44,714 nucleotides of DNA from Planctomycetaceae bacterium (GCA_021372005.1 JAJFVC010000059.1:1-44714), one strand, 5' to 3'. Positions 20,746 to 29,410 are shown, counted from the first letter of the stretch. A program made the numbers and translations. The notes: a model not told the origin generated them from the letters alone.

Positions 20746-21552
20746 ATGAAACCACAGCCGATCTTGATCGCTCCCGGCCGGCGTGTGCGGCTTTCGCATT
20801 TCGACGCCGACGACACCGGCGGCCTCCGACGCAAGAAACACGCTCGTGCGGAGTTGGCCGAAAACATCGCCTCGCTGGACGACCTCGGCTATCGGCTCTA
20901 CGCCGAAAATCGCCGCGCGTTGTTGGTCGTGCTCCAAGGCATGGACACCGCCGGCAAGGATGGCACGATCCGCCACGTGATGCAAGGGTTCAATCCGCAA
21001 AGCTGCCAGGTGGCGTCGTTCAAGCAGCCGAGCGTCGAGGAGCTGGCCCACGATTTTCTTTGGCGCATCGGCCGCGTCGCGCCGCGCAAGGGTTTCATCG
21101 GCATTTTCAATCGCTCGCACTACGAAGATGTGCTGGTGGCCCGAGTTCATCGCTTGGCGTCCCGGCGCGAGTTGGAAAGCCGGTACGAACGAATCAATCT
21201 GTTTGAAAAGATGTTGTTCGACGGCGGCACCACGATCGTCAAAATCTTTCTGCACATCAGCAAGGACGAGCAGCGGCGCCGCCTGCAATCGCGTCTGGAC
21301 GATCCGAAGAAGCGGTGGAAGTTCAGTCGCGCCGACATCGCCGAGCGGGCCTATTGGGACAACTACCATCGGGCCTATGAGTTGGCCATCTCGCGGTGCA
21401 ACGCGGAATACGCCCCCTGGTGGATCGTGCCGGCCAACAAGAAATGGTATCGCAATCTGGTTGTCAGCCGGATTTTGCGAAAAGTTCTCGAAAAAATGTC
21501 ACCCCACTACCCGCTGGCCGAACCGGGCCTCGACGAAATCATCGTGAAGTAG
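20746..21552 (+). CDS. polyphosphate kinase 2 family protein
   Basis: PPK2 enzymes transfer phosphate between polyphosphate and nucleotides, usually making NDP or NTP from polyphosphate. The 268-residue product has one PPK2 domain: Walker A GMDTAGKDG (Gly65-Lys71), the FNRSHYEDV motif at 121-129, and the basic lid segment DPKKRWKFSRADIAERAYWD. Length fits single-domain PPK2. Class I, II and III PPK2 prefer different substrates, and I cannot assign the class with certainty. The ATG giving MKPQPILIAP is chosen. It sits 164 bases after the sigma gene and 46 before the ROK kinase, so polyphosphate and sugar phosphorylation may be linked. Confidence 0.92.
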   Translation: MKPQPILIAPGRRVRLSHFDADDTGGLRRKKHARAELAENIASLDDLGYRLYAENRRALLVVLQGMDTAGKDGTIRHVMQGFNPQSCQVASFKQPSVEELAHDFLWRIGRVAPRKGFIGIFNRSHYEDVLVARVHRLASRRELESRYERINLFEKMLFDGGTTIVKIFLHISKDEQRRRLQSRLDDPKKRWKFSRADIAERAYWDNYHRAYELAISRCNAEYAPWWIVPANKKWYRNLVVSRILRKVLEKMSPHYPLAEPGLDEIIVK

Positions 21553-21563
21553 CTCGCCGCCGC

Positions 21564-21592
21564 TTTACACCGAAGCTTTTGAATTATCTAAT
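21564..21592 (+). promoter_or_regulatory. possible promoter giving a leaderless mRNA for the ROK-fusion gene
   Basis: TTTACA (21564-21569), a 17-bp spacer and TCTAAT (21587-21592) place the expected start at about 21599, which is the A of the ATG itself. No Shine-Dalgarno sequence precedes that ATG. If the promoter is real, the mRNA is leaderless. Confidence 0.4.
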
Positions 21593-21598
21593 TCCGAC

Positions 21599-22984
21599 AT
21601 GAAGAAAAACCATCGCACCGAACGCCGGCGATTGTACCTGGGCGTGGACATCGGCGGCACCAAAGTTCAGGCCTCCTTGGTCGGCGAATCCGGCGAAATC
21701 GTCGGCCGCGAAAAGCTCGCCACGCCGCGCGAAGGCGGACCCGAACGCGAGGTGGCCGCCATCGAAAAGTGCATGGACGACGTCCTCTGCAACAACGGCG
21801 TCCGCCCCAACGATTTGACGGCCGTCGGCGTGGCCGTGCCCGGCGTGGTCGATCCCGACCGAGGGCTGATCGTCGTCGCGCCCAATATGCAGCTGACCGG
21901 AGTGGCGCTCGGCCCGCTGCTCGAGGCGAAATTTAAGACGCCCATCGTCCTGGGCAATGACGGCAACTTCGGCGCGCTGGGCGAATCGTGGCTCGGCTCG
22001 GCCCGAAACGCCCGCAGCTCGCTGTACGTCTGCATCGGCACCGGCATCGGCAGCGGCCTGGTCCTTCGCGGCAAGCTGTGGCGCGGCGCCCGCGAATCCG
22101 CCGGCGAAATCGGCCACATGATCATGCAGCTCGGCGGCCCCCAATGCGGCTGCGGCAACTTCGGCTGTCTCGAATCCCTGGCCAGCCGGACCGCCATCGA
22201 GCGCGAGTTGCTCGCCGGCCTGTCCTCCGGAAGCCCCAGCGTGTTGACCGAGCTGTGCGGCGGCGATCGGTCGGTCATCCGAAGCCGTCTGATTCGCAAA
22301 GCCCTGGACATGCAAGACCCGTTGGTGACCGACGTGCTGCGCCGCGCGGCCGAGGTCTTGGGCCACGCCTGCGTCAATGTGCGCCACATGATCGATCCGG
22401 CCGTGATCGTCCTCGGCGGCGGCGTGATCGAGGCGTGCAGCGATTTCATGATGCCAATCGTCGAACACATCGTCGGACGCGATCCGCTGCCCGGCGCCCG
22501 CGAGGGCGGTCGCGTACTGCTTTCCGCGCTGGGCGACGACGCCGTCGTGCTGGGCGCGGTGGCCGCCGCCCGAAAACTCGTCGGCCGAAGCCCGTTTAAA
22601 AAACGATTTTCCGTCCGACCGACCTACCCCGAAATCAAACGTTTTCGTTTCGGCAAGATCACCGTCGACGGAGAAACCTATCACCGCGACGTCTATATTT
22701 TTGTCAATGGAAAAGTCAAAAAACGCGACGAGGCCCTTGCCAAAGAACAAGACGATTCCACCCATAGGATTGGACCCAAGGAACTCGAAAAGGTGTGCCG
22801 CGGCGGGCCCGAGGTGCTCTTCGTAGGGGCCGGGAAGTCCAATCAAGTGGAACTGACCGAAGACGCCCAACGCTATTTGGCCCAGCGATCCATCCCCTTT
22901 GAATTGCTGCCGACCGACAAGGCCGTCGATCGCTACAATCGCTCTAAGCGCAGAAAAGCCGCGTTAATGCATGTCACCTGTTAA
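21599..22984 (+). CDS. ROK-family sugar kinase fused to an Mth938-like domain
   Basis: The N-terminal part (about 12-330) is a ROK kinase, probably glucokinase-like. It has the phosphate loop YLGVDIGGTKVQ, catalytic Asp121 in LGNDGNFGALGE, IGTGIGSGLV, and the ROK zinc site His173, Cys183, Cys185, Cys190 (GHMIMQLGG, CGCGNFGCLE). The C-terminal part (about 345-461) matches the Mth938/AAMDC (DUF498) fold: FGKITVDGETYHRDVYIF, VLFVGAGKSNQVELTEDA and the closing ALMHVTC. The two families are normally separate proteins; 461 residues is about 140 more than a ROK kinase alone. The substrate is not provable from sequence. It follows PPK2 by 46 bases. Confidence 0.88.
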   Translation: MKKNHRTERRRLYLGVDIGGTKVQASLVGESGEIVGREKLATPREGGPEREVAAIEKCMDDVLCNNGVRPNDLTAVGVAVPGVVDPDRGLIVVAPNMQLTGVALGPLLEAKFKTPIVLGNDGNFGALGESWLGSARNARSSLYVCIGTGIGSGLVLRGKLWRGARESAGEIGHMIMQLGGPQCGCGNFGCLESLASRTAIERELLAGLSSGSPSVLTELCGGDRSVIRSRLIRKALDMQDPLVTDVLRRAAEVLGHACVNVRHMIDPAVIVLGGGVIEACSDFMMPIVEHIVGRDPLPGAREGGRVLLSALGDDAVVLGAVAAARKLVGRSPFKKRFSVRPTYPEIKRFRFGKITVDGETYHRDVYIFVNGKVKKRDEALAKEQDDSTHRIGPKELEKVCRGGPEVLFVGAGKSNQVELTEDAQRYLAQRSIPFELLPTDKAVDRYNRSKRRKAALMHVTC

Positions 22985-22989
22985 GGGGC

Positions 22990-23019
22990 TTTACGGCGAC
23001 CCGGCAATCTGTATAGAAT
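22990..23019 (+). promoter_or_regulatory. promoter of the XRE-like gene
   Basis: TTTACG (22990-22995), an 18-bp spacer and TAGAAT (23014-23019). An overlapping TATAGA gives a 16-bp spacer. The start would be near 23026, 34 bases before the ATG. Confidence 0.45.
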
Positions 23020-23059
23020 AAGCCGCTCCATAAAACGTCTCTTTACGAAAGCCAATCTG

Positions 23060-23530
23060 ATGCCAAATATCGCCGCCGTCTTAAAAGAAGAAATCCGTCG
23101 CCTGGCCCGCAAGGAAGTCCGGGCTTTCACAAGCTCCGCGAAGCGGGCCGCCTCGAACTATCGCAAGGATATCGCTCGGCTAAATCGCGTGATTCGCGAA
23201 CAGCAAAAAGCGATCGCCAAGCTGTCGAAGAAATCGCCGTCCGCCGACTCGCCGACCGATGAAGAAGAAAATCCGTTGGCCGATGTGCGTTTTTCGGCCC
23301 GCTCGGTTCGAGCCCAACGAAATCGACTGGGGCTGTCGGCCGCGGATTACGGCCGTTTGATCGGCGTTTCGAGCCTGACGGTCTACAGTTGGGAGCATGG
23401 CAAATCGCGGCCTCGCCAGGCCCAACTGGCCGCCTTGGTCGCCGTGCGCGGAATCGGCAAGCGAGCGGCCCTCAAACGACTTCAAACCCTCGGCGCCGCG
23501 CAGAGCCGCAAGAGGAAGGTCCGACGATAA
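23060..23530 (+). CDS. helix-turn-helix (XRE-like) DNA-binding protein
   Basis: Product of 156 residues. The first half is a basic, coiled-coil-prone helix (IRRLARKEVRAF, LNRVIREQQKAIAKLSKK). After an acidic linker near 70, an XRE/Cro-type HTH spans about 80-125 (LGLSAADYGRLIGVSSLTVY then SWEHGKSRPR). The tail is Arg/Lys-rich. There is no ligand or peptidase domain, so this is likely a small transcription factor or chromosome-associated protein. No Shine-Dalgarno sequence is visible. It converges with thpR with 16 bases between the stops. Targets cannot be inferred. Confidence 0.8.
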   Translation: MPNIAAVLKEEIRRLARKEVRAFTSSAKRAASNYRKDIARLNRVIREQQKAIAKLSKKSPSADSPTDEEENPLADVRFSARSVRAQRNRLGLSAADYGRLIGVSSLTVYSWEHGKSRPRQAQLAALVAVRGIGKRAALKRLQTLGAAQSRKRKVRR

Positions 23531-23546
23531 CACGACCTCCCCGCCA

Positions 23547-24131
23547 TCAACAAGAACGTCCGCCCAGCGGAATCGTGCCGAGCGACTCGTAGATCGGGCC
23601 GTCGGCCGTCAACGTGCTGCTAAAAACCGTCGCTTTTTGCACGGTCATGCGTCCGGCGTCGAACACGGCGTACTGTTGCAGTTGCGCGCCCAGCTCCAAG
23701 ATGCCCGAGCCTTCGCCTCGCACCCGCCCCAACGTCAGATGCGGCTGAAACCGACGGTGTTCCTCGCGATAACCGAGCTTGGCTAACTCGGCCTCGACGC
23801 GATCGTGCAGGACGACCATCGCGTCGGCGCCTTCGCCAGCGCCGAGCCAGACCGTTCGCGGCCTCGCGGCGGCGGGAAACGCACCGGCTCCGCGCGCCTC
23901 CAACTCAAACGCCGAAAGGTCCGACGCCCCGCGCGCAACGGCCTCGCATACGCGGTTGATCTCTCGCTGGTGCACCTCGCCGAGAAATTTCAGCGTCCAG
24001 TGCAGTTGCTCGGGCGCGACCCATTTCACGTTGGCCGACGACCCGTCCAGCAGCGACATCAATGAAACCGCCCGCGAGCGAACCGCCGCGCTGATCTCGA
24101 CGGCGACGAACATGCGAAGAGTTTTTTTCAT
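23547..24131 (-). CDS. thpR: RNA 2',3'-cyclic phosphodiesterase (LigT/ThpR family)
   Basis: Member of the 2H phosphoesterase superfamily; the family opens 2',3'-cyclic phosphates at RNA ends, although the in vivo substrate is unclear. Length is 194 residues, as expected. Both catalytic HxTx motifs are present: His44-Trp-Thr46 in QLHWTLKFLGEV and His131-Leu-Thr133 in FQPHLTLGRVRG. The N-terminal MKKTLRMFVAVEI is typical; a second Met at residue 7 is an alternative start. It is the last gene of a minus-strand run, 69 bases downstream of a membrane protein gene. Confidence 0.93.
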   Translation of the reverse strand: MKKTLRMFVAVEISAAVRSRAVSLMSLLDGSSANVKWVAPEQLHWTLKFLGEVHQREINRVCEAVARGASDLSAFELEARGAGAFPAAARPRTVWLGAGEGADAMVVLHDRVEAELAKLGYREEHRRFQPHLTLGRVRGEGSGILELGAQLQQYAVFDAGRMTVQKATVFSSTLTADGPIYESLGTIPLGGRSC

Positions 24132-24200
24132 GAGCTTTTCTCAAAACGCGATCGACGCGCGCTCGGGCCGAGAGCGCCGACGACGCCACGTCGGATGCGA

Positions 24201-24872
24201 TCAGGCCCCCGCCATTTTTAACAACGACGCGGCCACGTTGGACAACGATTGGGCCATCCACGCCGGCTCTTGCGAGACGGCCCAAACGATCCAGCCGAAC
24301 ATCGCCAGCGAAACGGCGATCAGGCCCAAGCCTCGCGGGCTTCGGGCGACTTCCTCACGCGCCAACGTATTGCCTAGGGCTGTTTCCAGCCGTCGCCATC
24401 CCTGATGGTTTTGACGACGGCCGATGGCCACCAGCGACACGCATCGAAAGGCGGCGAAAGGATCGACGTACAACTGAACCTCCAAACTCGGCAAAACCAA
24501 ACTGTCGCCCGCCCAACGAGCGTCGACGTCCATCGCATCGACCAGATCGGCCAACACAGGCCGCAGCTGATCGGCCGAAATGTTGTAGATCACCAACCGC
24601 GGCCTCAACAACAACAGCGACAACACGACGCACATCGCATAGAGGCCCAACAGCAAGAGCCAAACCTGCGAGCCAAACTGGGCGGCCGCCGCAAACGGAA
24701 AGAACAACTCCATCGGACCGATGATCACCAGCCCCGACAGGGCCAACGCCAACGTGGCCGCGTCGCGCCCGCCCGAAACCAACAGCGGACGCCGTGAAAG
24801 CTGCACGGCCCCGAGCAACAATAAATAAACGGCCACCGGGCCCGCGGCCAGGCACAAACGAAACGGGTCCAT
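24201..24872 (-). CDS. membrane protein of unknown function
   Basis: Product of 223 residues that I do not recognise. Hydrophobic segments lie at about 5-25 (LAAGPVAVYLLLLGAVQL), 38-58, 68-93 (VWLLLLGLYAMCVVLSLLLL) and 180-200 (LGLIAVSLAMFGWIVWAV). Between segments 3 and 4 is a soluble part of about 85 residues with SLEVQLYVDPFAAFRCVSLV. Four helices with a cytoplasmic loop is the simplest layout. The ATG giving MDPFRLCLAAG is chosen; upstream codons add 33 poorly supported residues. It may share a transcript with the YHS-domain gene before it and thpR after it. Confidence 0.7.
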   Translation of the reverse strand: MDPFRLCLAAGPVAVYLLLLGAVQLSRRPLLVSGGRDAATLALALSGLVIIGPMELFFPFAAAAQFGSQVWLLLLGLYAMCVVLSLLLLRPRLVIYNISADQLRPVLADLVDAMDVDARWAGDSLVLPSLEVQLYVDPFAAFRCVSLVAIGRRQNHQGWRRLETALGNTLAREEVARSPRGLGLIAVSLAMFGWIVWAVSQEPAWMAQSLSNVAASLLKMAGA

Positions 24873-24967
24873 CGCAAAACACCCCCGAGGCAAAATCCGA
24901 CAGCCCGCCATTGTACCGAGCTCGTACGACGAAGGCCAGAGCCGCGGAACGGACTGCCCGGCAGCGT

Positions 24968-26104
24968 TCACCTCGCCTCGGCGTAGCGACTCGGCTCCCG
25001 ATTGAACTGCGTCTGTGTTGCGGCGTTGGAGAACATGTACAGTCGTCCTTCATAAAGGGCGCAACAGGTCGTCTGGCCGGGCGTCCGAAGGTTCCGCTCC
25101 GCCGCCAACACCGGATCGTTGCCGCCGCAGGCCGGAATGAACGCCGAAGGATCGGCCAAAAAAGCCGCGCGCTGCTCGGGCCCGGACAACCGGTAGATAT
25201 AGCCGTTGTGAACCACCGTCCAGCGCAGGTCGCCCTGTTTCCAGACGCCGTTGCGAATCAGCTCGACCGGGCAGTAGCCGTTCAACGCGACCGGCGGCAC
25301 CTGAATTCCACCGTCGGTGATTTCCACCCGCGCGGCTTGCTCGACCGTCGTGTAGCCGGCCGCCTCTATGTTGTTGTTTCGACCGGAGGACGTCGCGGCT
25401 TCGATGCGACTGGCCGCCGCCCCTTGCACGGATGAGGAGCTCGTGTCGACCAGCGCCACGACCGTGCCCTGAACCATGGGACTCGCTCCGGCGTCGCGGT
25501 TGGACGCTTCGCTGGACGACAGGCCTTGCTCCGGACGTTCATAGCGGGCGTCCCGCGACTTGGAAGGCGTCTGAATCTTCAATTTTTCATCCGACTTGGG
25601 CGCAGGATTCGGCTTGGTTCCACCCTCAAACGGATTGACCGACGGCGCATGTTGCGGCTCAACGGGCAATCCAGGCAAACCGCCATCCGCCGGCGGCGCC
25701 GGGGTCTTCGGCAAGACCGGCGTCTTGGGCGAGGCCGGCGCGTCAGGCACGGCTACCGGCGCTTGCGGCGGGAGAATCGTCGTCCGCGGCGCTGGCACGG
25801 TCCCGCGCCCCGGACTGGTCGACGGCGACGGTTGATTCGGCATCGACGGCGGAACGGGCAACTGCTCGTGTCCCTCCGGCGTCGGCAACACCTCGGAACC
25901 GAACTGCCGCGGATTGGTCTCCGACAAATGCGATTCGCCGGGCCATTGACGCCACGTCGTCTTGAAATAACCGTACTCGGGGACGTTCGGCGTGCATGCG
26001 GTCGGACAAACGCGAGACGCGCCCGGCGAAGGCTGGGCCAACGCAAGTTGAGCGACCGCCAACGTCAGCAACATTCCACTCCCGATGATCCAAGAACGCG
26101 CCAT
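24968..26104 (-). CDS. secreted proline-rich protein with two YHS-like domains
   Basis: Product of 378 residues with a cleavable signal peptide (MLLTLAVAQLALA, cut near residue 23). A Pro/Thr/Ala-rich disordered region spans about 70-175. The C-terminal third has a YHS-like domain at about 276-331 (GYCPVELIRNGVWKQGD, YIYRLSGPEQRAAFLADP). A second, shorter copy covers about 340-376 (CCALYEGRLYMFSNAATQTQ). YHS domains in other proteins bind metals; here the Cys-Pro and paired Cys residues are kept. Location is probably periplasmic or surface. AAAGGA lies upstream of the ATG. It lies 108 bases downstream of the export lipoprotein gene, hinting at an envelope role. Confidence 0.7.
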   Translation of the reverse strand: MARSWIIGSGMLLTLAVAQLALAQPSPGASRVCPTACTPNVPEYGYFKTTWRQWPGESHLSETNPRQFGSEVLPTPEGHEQLPVPPSMPNQPSPSTSPGRGTVPAPRTTILPPQAPVAVPDAPASPKTPVLPKTPAPPADGGLPGLPVEPQHAPSVNPFEGGTKPNPAPKSDEKLKIQTPSKSRDARYERPEQGLSSSEASNRDAGASPMVQGTVVALVDTSSSSVQGAAASRIEAATSSGRNNNIEAAGYTTVEQAARVEITDGGIQVPPVALNGYCPVELIRNGVWKQGDLRWTVVHNGYIYRLSGPEQRAAFLADPSAFIPACGGNDPVLAAERNLRTPGQTTCCALYEGRLYMFSNAATQTQFNREPSRYAEAR

Positions 26105-26212
26105 GGTATTCCGTCCTTTGCTTTTTTCTCGCCTACGCTGGTTGCACGAGGTCTTGCCCTTCCGTCTGGCGGCTTATCGGGCAGCTCCGCGCAGTCGTCC
26201 TATCCTACGAGT

Positions 26213-27265
26213 TTAGTATCGATTCTTGTTGTAATTGCGCCCCATGGTTTGGAATGTTCGAGTGGTGGAGGCGCCCAACGAACCAAGACCCAACAACCGC
26301 TCGATCGGCATGGTCAGCTTCGCCAGGTAGTTATTGAACGCCGACACGTTGTCTTCCGCAATAAACACCCGGTCGCCCGGCAGAATTTGATAGTTCGTCG
26401 CCGCCAAACCGCCGCGAGCGATCGCATCATAATCCACCGGCAAGATTTGATCGCAGCCCGTTCCGCCCGGTGCGGGCCGCGCAATCCAAACCTGCGTGCT
26501 CGACACCTGCGACAAGCCGTTGACCATGCTCAAAGCGTCCAACACCGTGTCGTTGCCAGTGATCGGCAACCGGCGAATGTTGTCGCCCAAGCCGGCCCCT
26601 TCGGTGATGACGTAATACACTTTGCTGTTGTAAGCGATGATGTCGACCGTGGCGTCCGGCGAGTCGAAGTACTGCGACAGATGCTTGCGCAACGCTTCGC
26701 GGATTTCGGTGACCGTCATGCCGGCCACATACAGTTGACCATACTGGCGCAAGTTGATCATGCCGTCCGGACCAATCAGATATTGGCCGGTCAACGGTTG
26801 CGTGCCGGCGGTTTTCGCCAACTGGACCGAGACGTCCGGTTTGGCGAGCATTTCCTGTAACTTTCGGGTGATGGCTTCGGTGGCCTCATCGATGGTCATA
26901 CCGACCACGCGAACCCGCCCGTAGGCCGGACCAAGACTGACCACGCCTTCGCCCTCAACCAAGAAAAATCCGTCGATCGGCTGGTCGGCGATGGTGTTCA
27001 ACACGCGGATCTGCAAAACGTCATAGGTGTCCACGCGATAGGGCGGCAACGGCACCAGCTTGAGCATCTCGATTTGCAGCATATCGGGCGGCTCGACGCG
27101 ATAGCTGGGCAGCGAAACCTTGGCCAACTCTCGCGGCGGCTCCATGGCCGGCGGCACGGGCTTCTGGATGGGGTCTTGGTAATAGTCAACCGCATGACAG
27201 CCGGTCAGCGCGAGCCATAGCCCAACGCAGACGCCAAGCCGCAACGTGGAAGAAACAACTGTCAT
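26213..27265 (-). CDS. polysaccharide export (Wza/SLBB-type) lipoprotein
   Basis: Outer-membrane polysaccharide export family, 350 residues. The lipoprotein signal ends at LTGC (Cys23). The poly_export motif YRVDTYDVLQIRVL (76-89) is followed by SLBB-type segments: VSLGPAYGRVRVVGMTIDEA, GMINLRQYGQLYVAGMTVTE and a later NYQILPGDRVFIAED. Immediately before the motif is a near-copy, YRVEPPDMLQIEML (55-68), an unusual short tandem duplication. Such proteins carry exopolysaccharide across the outer membrane with Wzc-type kinases. No Wzc, flippase or polymerase genes are nearby; the glycosyltransferase at 37543 is the only related gene and is 10 kb away. Confidence 0.88.
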   Translation of the reverse strand: MTVVSSTLRLGVCVGLWLALTGCHAVDYYQDPIQKPVPPAMEPPRELAKVSLPSYRVEPPDMLQIEMLKLVPLPPYRVDTYDVLQIRVLNTIADQPIDGFFLVEGEGVVSLGPAYGRVRVVGMTIDEATEAITRKLQEMLAKPDVSVQLAKTAGTQPLTGQYLIGPDGMINLRQYGQLYVAGMTVTEIREALRKHLSQYFDSPDATVDIIAYNSKVYYVITEGAGLGDNIRRLPITGNDTVLDALSMVNGLSQVSSTQVWIARPAPGGTGCDQILPVDYDAIARGGLAATNYQILPGDRVFIAEDNVSAFNNYLAKLTMPIERLLGLGSLGASTTRTFQTMGRNYNKNRY

Positions 27266-27426
27266 GAGATCTTGCCGTGAAGGTGTTAAAATGGGTCAAC
27301 TCGTGACTATGCGCAAATAGACATCAAAGTCTTCCCAAACAACGCCGTCGAAATAATCGGCAAAGTCCGAACGAGACTTTGCCCCGATTTCCGGAAAGAG
27401 GAAGAAAATGGCTGTCGGCGGTGGGC

Positions 27427-27432
27427 TATAAT
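27427..27432 (+). promoter_or_regulatory. -10 box for the DUF3467 gene
   Basis: A perfect TATAAT. The expected start is near 27439, with the AGGAG Shine-Dalgarno at about 27486-27490 and a GTG start at 27497. The -35 region 17 bp upstream (GAAAAT) is a poor match, so this is only moderately supported. Confidence 0.45.
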
Positions 27433-27496
27433 TGCTTCGTCGTACGTTTTCCAAGACGGAGAGCCCGAGATCCCCCAGATAGAATAGGAGCGTTCC

Positions 27497-27874
27497 GTGG
27501 CCAAAACACCTGACCAACCCGACCAAGAGCCCAACACCCCTGAAGTGGGTGCATCCCCCTCGCAATCCACGCCGCCGCGGGTGCAGTTGGAAATCGACGA
27601 TTCCAAGGCGTTGGCGCTTTATGCCAATTTTTGCCGTGTGACCGGCACTCCGGAAGAATTGATCATCGATTTCGGCTTGAACCCGCAACCGTTTGGCGTC
27701 CCGGCCCACCCGATCCCGGTCACGCAACGGATCATCACGAACTTCTACACGGCCAAGCGAATGCTGCATGCCCTGCAATTGACGATCCAACGGCACGAGG
27801 CCACTTTCGGCGTGCTGGAGACCGACGTGCAGAAGCGCGTTCGAGCGGGCGCCGGCGCGCCGCCCCACACGTAA
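27497..27874 (+). CDS. DUF3467 family protein
   Basis: Product of 125 residues matching the DUF3467 pattern: ALYANFCRVTGTPEELIIDF near residue 38, then FGVPAHPIPVTQRIITNFYT, and a final helix of the type seen in this family (QLTIQRHEATFG). The family has no known function. There is no signal peptide or membrane helix. The start is GTG, supported by AGGAG seven bases upstream. It stands alone between its own -10 box and a strong terminator, so it is probably monocistronic. N-terminal 25 residues are Pro/Gln-rich. Confidence 0.85.
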   Translation: MAKTPDQPDQEPNTPEVGASPSQSTPPRVQLEIDDSKALALYANFCRVTGTPEELIIDFGLNPQPFGVPAHPIPVTQRIITNFYTAKRMLHALQLTIQRHEATFGVLETDVQKRVRAGAGAPPHT

Positions 27875-27918
27875 GCGCGACTTGATCGAATGGAAGTCTC
27901 GCTAAAGAACAAGAAAAA

Positions 27919-27957
27919 CGCCCATGCCTGCGGTTCGCCGCGGGCATGTTTTTTTCT
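27919..27957 (+). terminator. rho-independent terminator with UUCG tetraloop
   Basis: Stem CATGCCTGCGG (27923-27933) pairs with CCGCGGGCATG (27938-27948) with one G-U, closed by a TTCG loop, followed by seven T residues (27949-27955). The A-rich AAGAAAAA on the other side could let it also stop the convergent lpd transcript. Confidence 0.9.
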
Positions 27958-27990
27958 TGTCCCCAACGATCCCCGATCGCACGGCGTTTT

Positions 27991-29406
27991 TTACTTCCTG
28001 GGGCGATAAAGATCCGTAGCCACGCCGAGCTGCACTTCGGCCGCCGCGCCCAAGGTCTCGGTGAGCGTTGGATGGGGATGAATGGCGTCGGCCATCTGCT
28101 CGGCCGTGCAGCGGCGTTCGATGGCTACGACGGCCTCGCCGATCAGGTCGCCGGCCCCGGGCCCCACAATGCCGCACCCGAGCAACTCGCCCGACGCGGG
28201 ATCTACGAGCCACTTGGTCAACCCTTCGGTCCGTCCGACCGCATGGGCGCGGCCGTTGGCCGCCCAAGGAAACACGGCCACGTCGACCGTGCGGTTTTGG
28301 CGTCGCGCCTCAGTTTCGGTCAGTCCGGCCCAGGCGATTTCGGGATCGGTGAACACGACGGCAGGGATCGCGCGGGGCTCAAACCCAACGCTCCGGCCCG
28401 CCAAGCCCTGCACGGCGATTTTACCCTCGTGGGCGGCTTTGTGGGCCAGCATCGGCTGGCCGGCCGCGTCCCCGATGGCCAAAATGTGCGGATCCGTCGT
28501 GCGTCGCTGCGGATCGACCCGCAAAAATCCGTGAGCGTCCAACTCCGCGTTGGTCCGCTCAAGCCCGAGTCCCACGGTGTTCGGTGTTCGCCCGACGCAC
28601 AGCAACACGCGATCGAACCGCCGGACTTTTTCCGGCACGTCGCCGTCCAAGGTTGCTTCGATCGAATCGCCGCAGTCGACCAGCGAGGCCACCCTGGTAT
28701 TAAGATGGATCGCCTCGAATCGGGTTGGAAGCTGCCGGTGCAGTGGACGGACCAGATCGCGGTCCACGCCGGGCAGCAGGCCGTCGGTCGCCTCGACCAC
28801 AGTGACGCGGCTGCCCAGCGCGGCGTAGACCTCGCCCATTTCTAGGCCGATATAGCCGCCGCCGACGATCAACAGCGAGCCGGGCACGTCGGACAGCTCC
28901 AACGCCCCGGTCGAATCCATCACGCGAGGCGTCGGCAGCTCGAACGCCGGAATTCTCGCAGGGCTCGATCCGACGGCGACGATGCAATGATCGAACTCGA
29001 TCCGATCATCCTCCAACGGTTGCCCATCCACCGACTGAAGCCGCAACGTCCGCGAGTTCTCGAACGCCGCCTTGGCCCGAACCACGTGCACCTTGCGTTT
29101 GGCGGCCAACTGCCGCAGCCCGACGGCCAGCATGGCGACCACCTTTTCTTTGCGCGCGCGAAGGACGCCCAGGTCGATCGCCGGCGGCGGGAACGCAACG
29201 CCCCAAGAACCGAGCTGCCGGACCTCGCCGATTGTTTTGGCTACGTGCAGCAAGGCTTTCGACGGGATGCAGCCCCGCAACAGACACACGCCGCCCAAGC
29301 GGGCTTCGAGGTCGACCAACGTAACGTTCATTCCTAAATCGGCGGCCAAAAACGCGGCGGCGTATCCGCCGGGTCCGGCGCCGAGAATGCAAAGCGGCGT
29401 GTGCAT
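27991..29406 (-). CDS. lpdA: dihydrolipoyl dehydrogenase (E3)
   Basis: FAD-dependent enzyme that reoxidises dihydrolipoamide in 2-oxoacid dehydrogenase complexes or the glycine cleavage system. The 471-residue chain has FAD-binding GAGPGG (9-14), the redox disulfide Cys41/Cys46 in GGVCLLRGCIPSK (most homologues read CLNVGC), the NAD site VGGGYIGLEMGEVYAALGS, FAD site HILAIGDAAGQPMLAHKA, and the C-terminal His-Glu pair in HPHPTLTETL. No E1, E2 or gcv genes are adjacent, so the complex it serves is unknown. It follows DUF2059 by 46 bases. A GGGATTAG repeat, not a Shine-Dalgarno sequence, precedes the start. Confidence 0.95.
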   Translation of the reverse strand: MHTPLCILGAGPGGYAAAFLAADLGMNVTLVDLEARLGGVCLLRGCIPSKALLHVAKTIGEVRQLGSWGVAFPPPAIDLGVLRARKEKVVAMLAVGLRQLAAKRKVHVVRAKAAFENSRTLRLQSVDGQPLEDDRIEFDHCIVAVGSSPARIPAFELPTPRVMDSTGALELSDVPGSLLIVGGGYIGLEMGEVYAALGSRVTVVEATDGLLPGVDRDLVRPLHRQLPTRFEAIHLNTRVASLVDCGDSIEATLDGDVPEKVRRFDRVLLCVGRTPNTVGLGLERTNAELDAHGFLRVDPQRRTTDPHILAIGDAAGQPMLAHKAAHEGKIAVQGLAGRSVGFEPRAIPAVVFTDPEIAWAGLTETEARRQNRTVDVAVFPWAANGRAHAVGRTEGLTKWLVDPASGELLGCGIVGPGAGDLIGEAVVAIERRCTAEQMADAIHPHPTLTETLGAAAEVQLGVATDLYRPRK

Positions 29407-29410
29407 GAAG

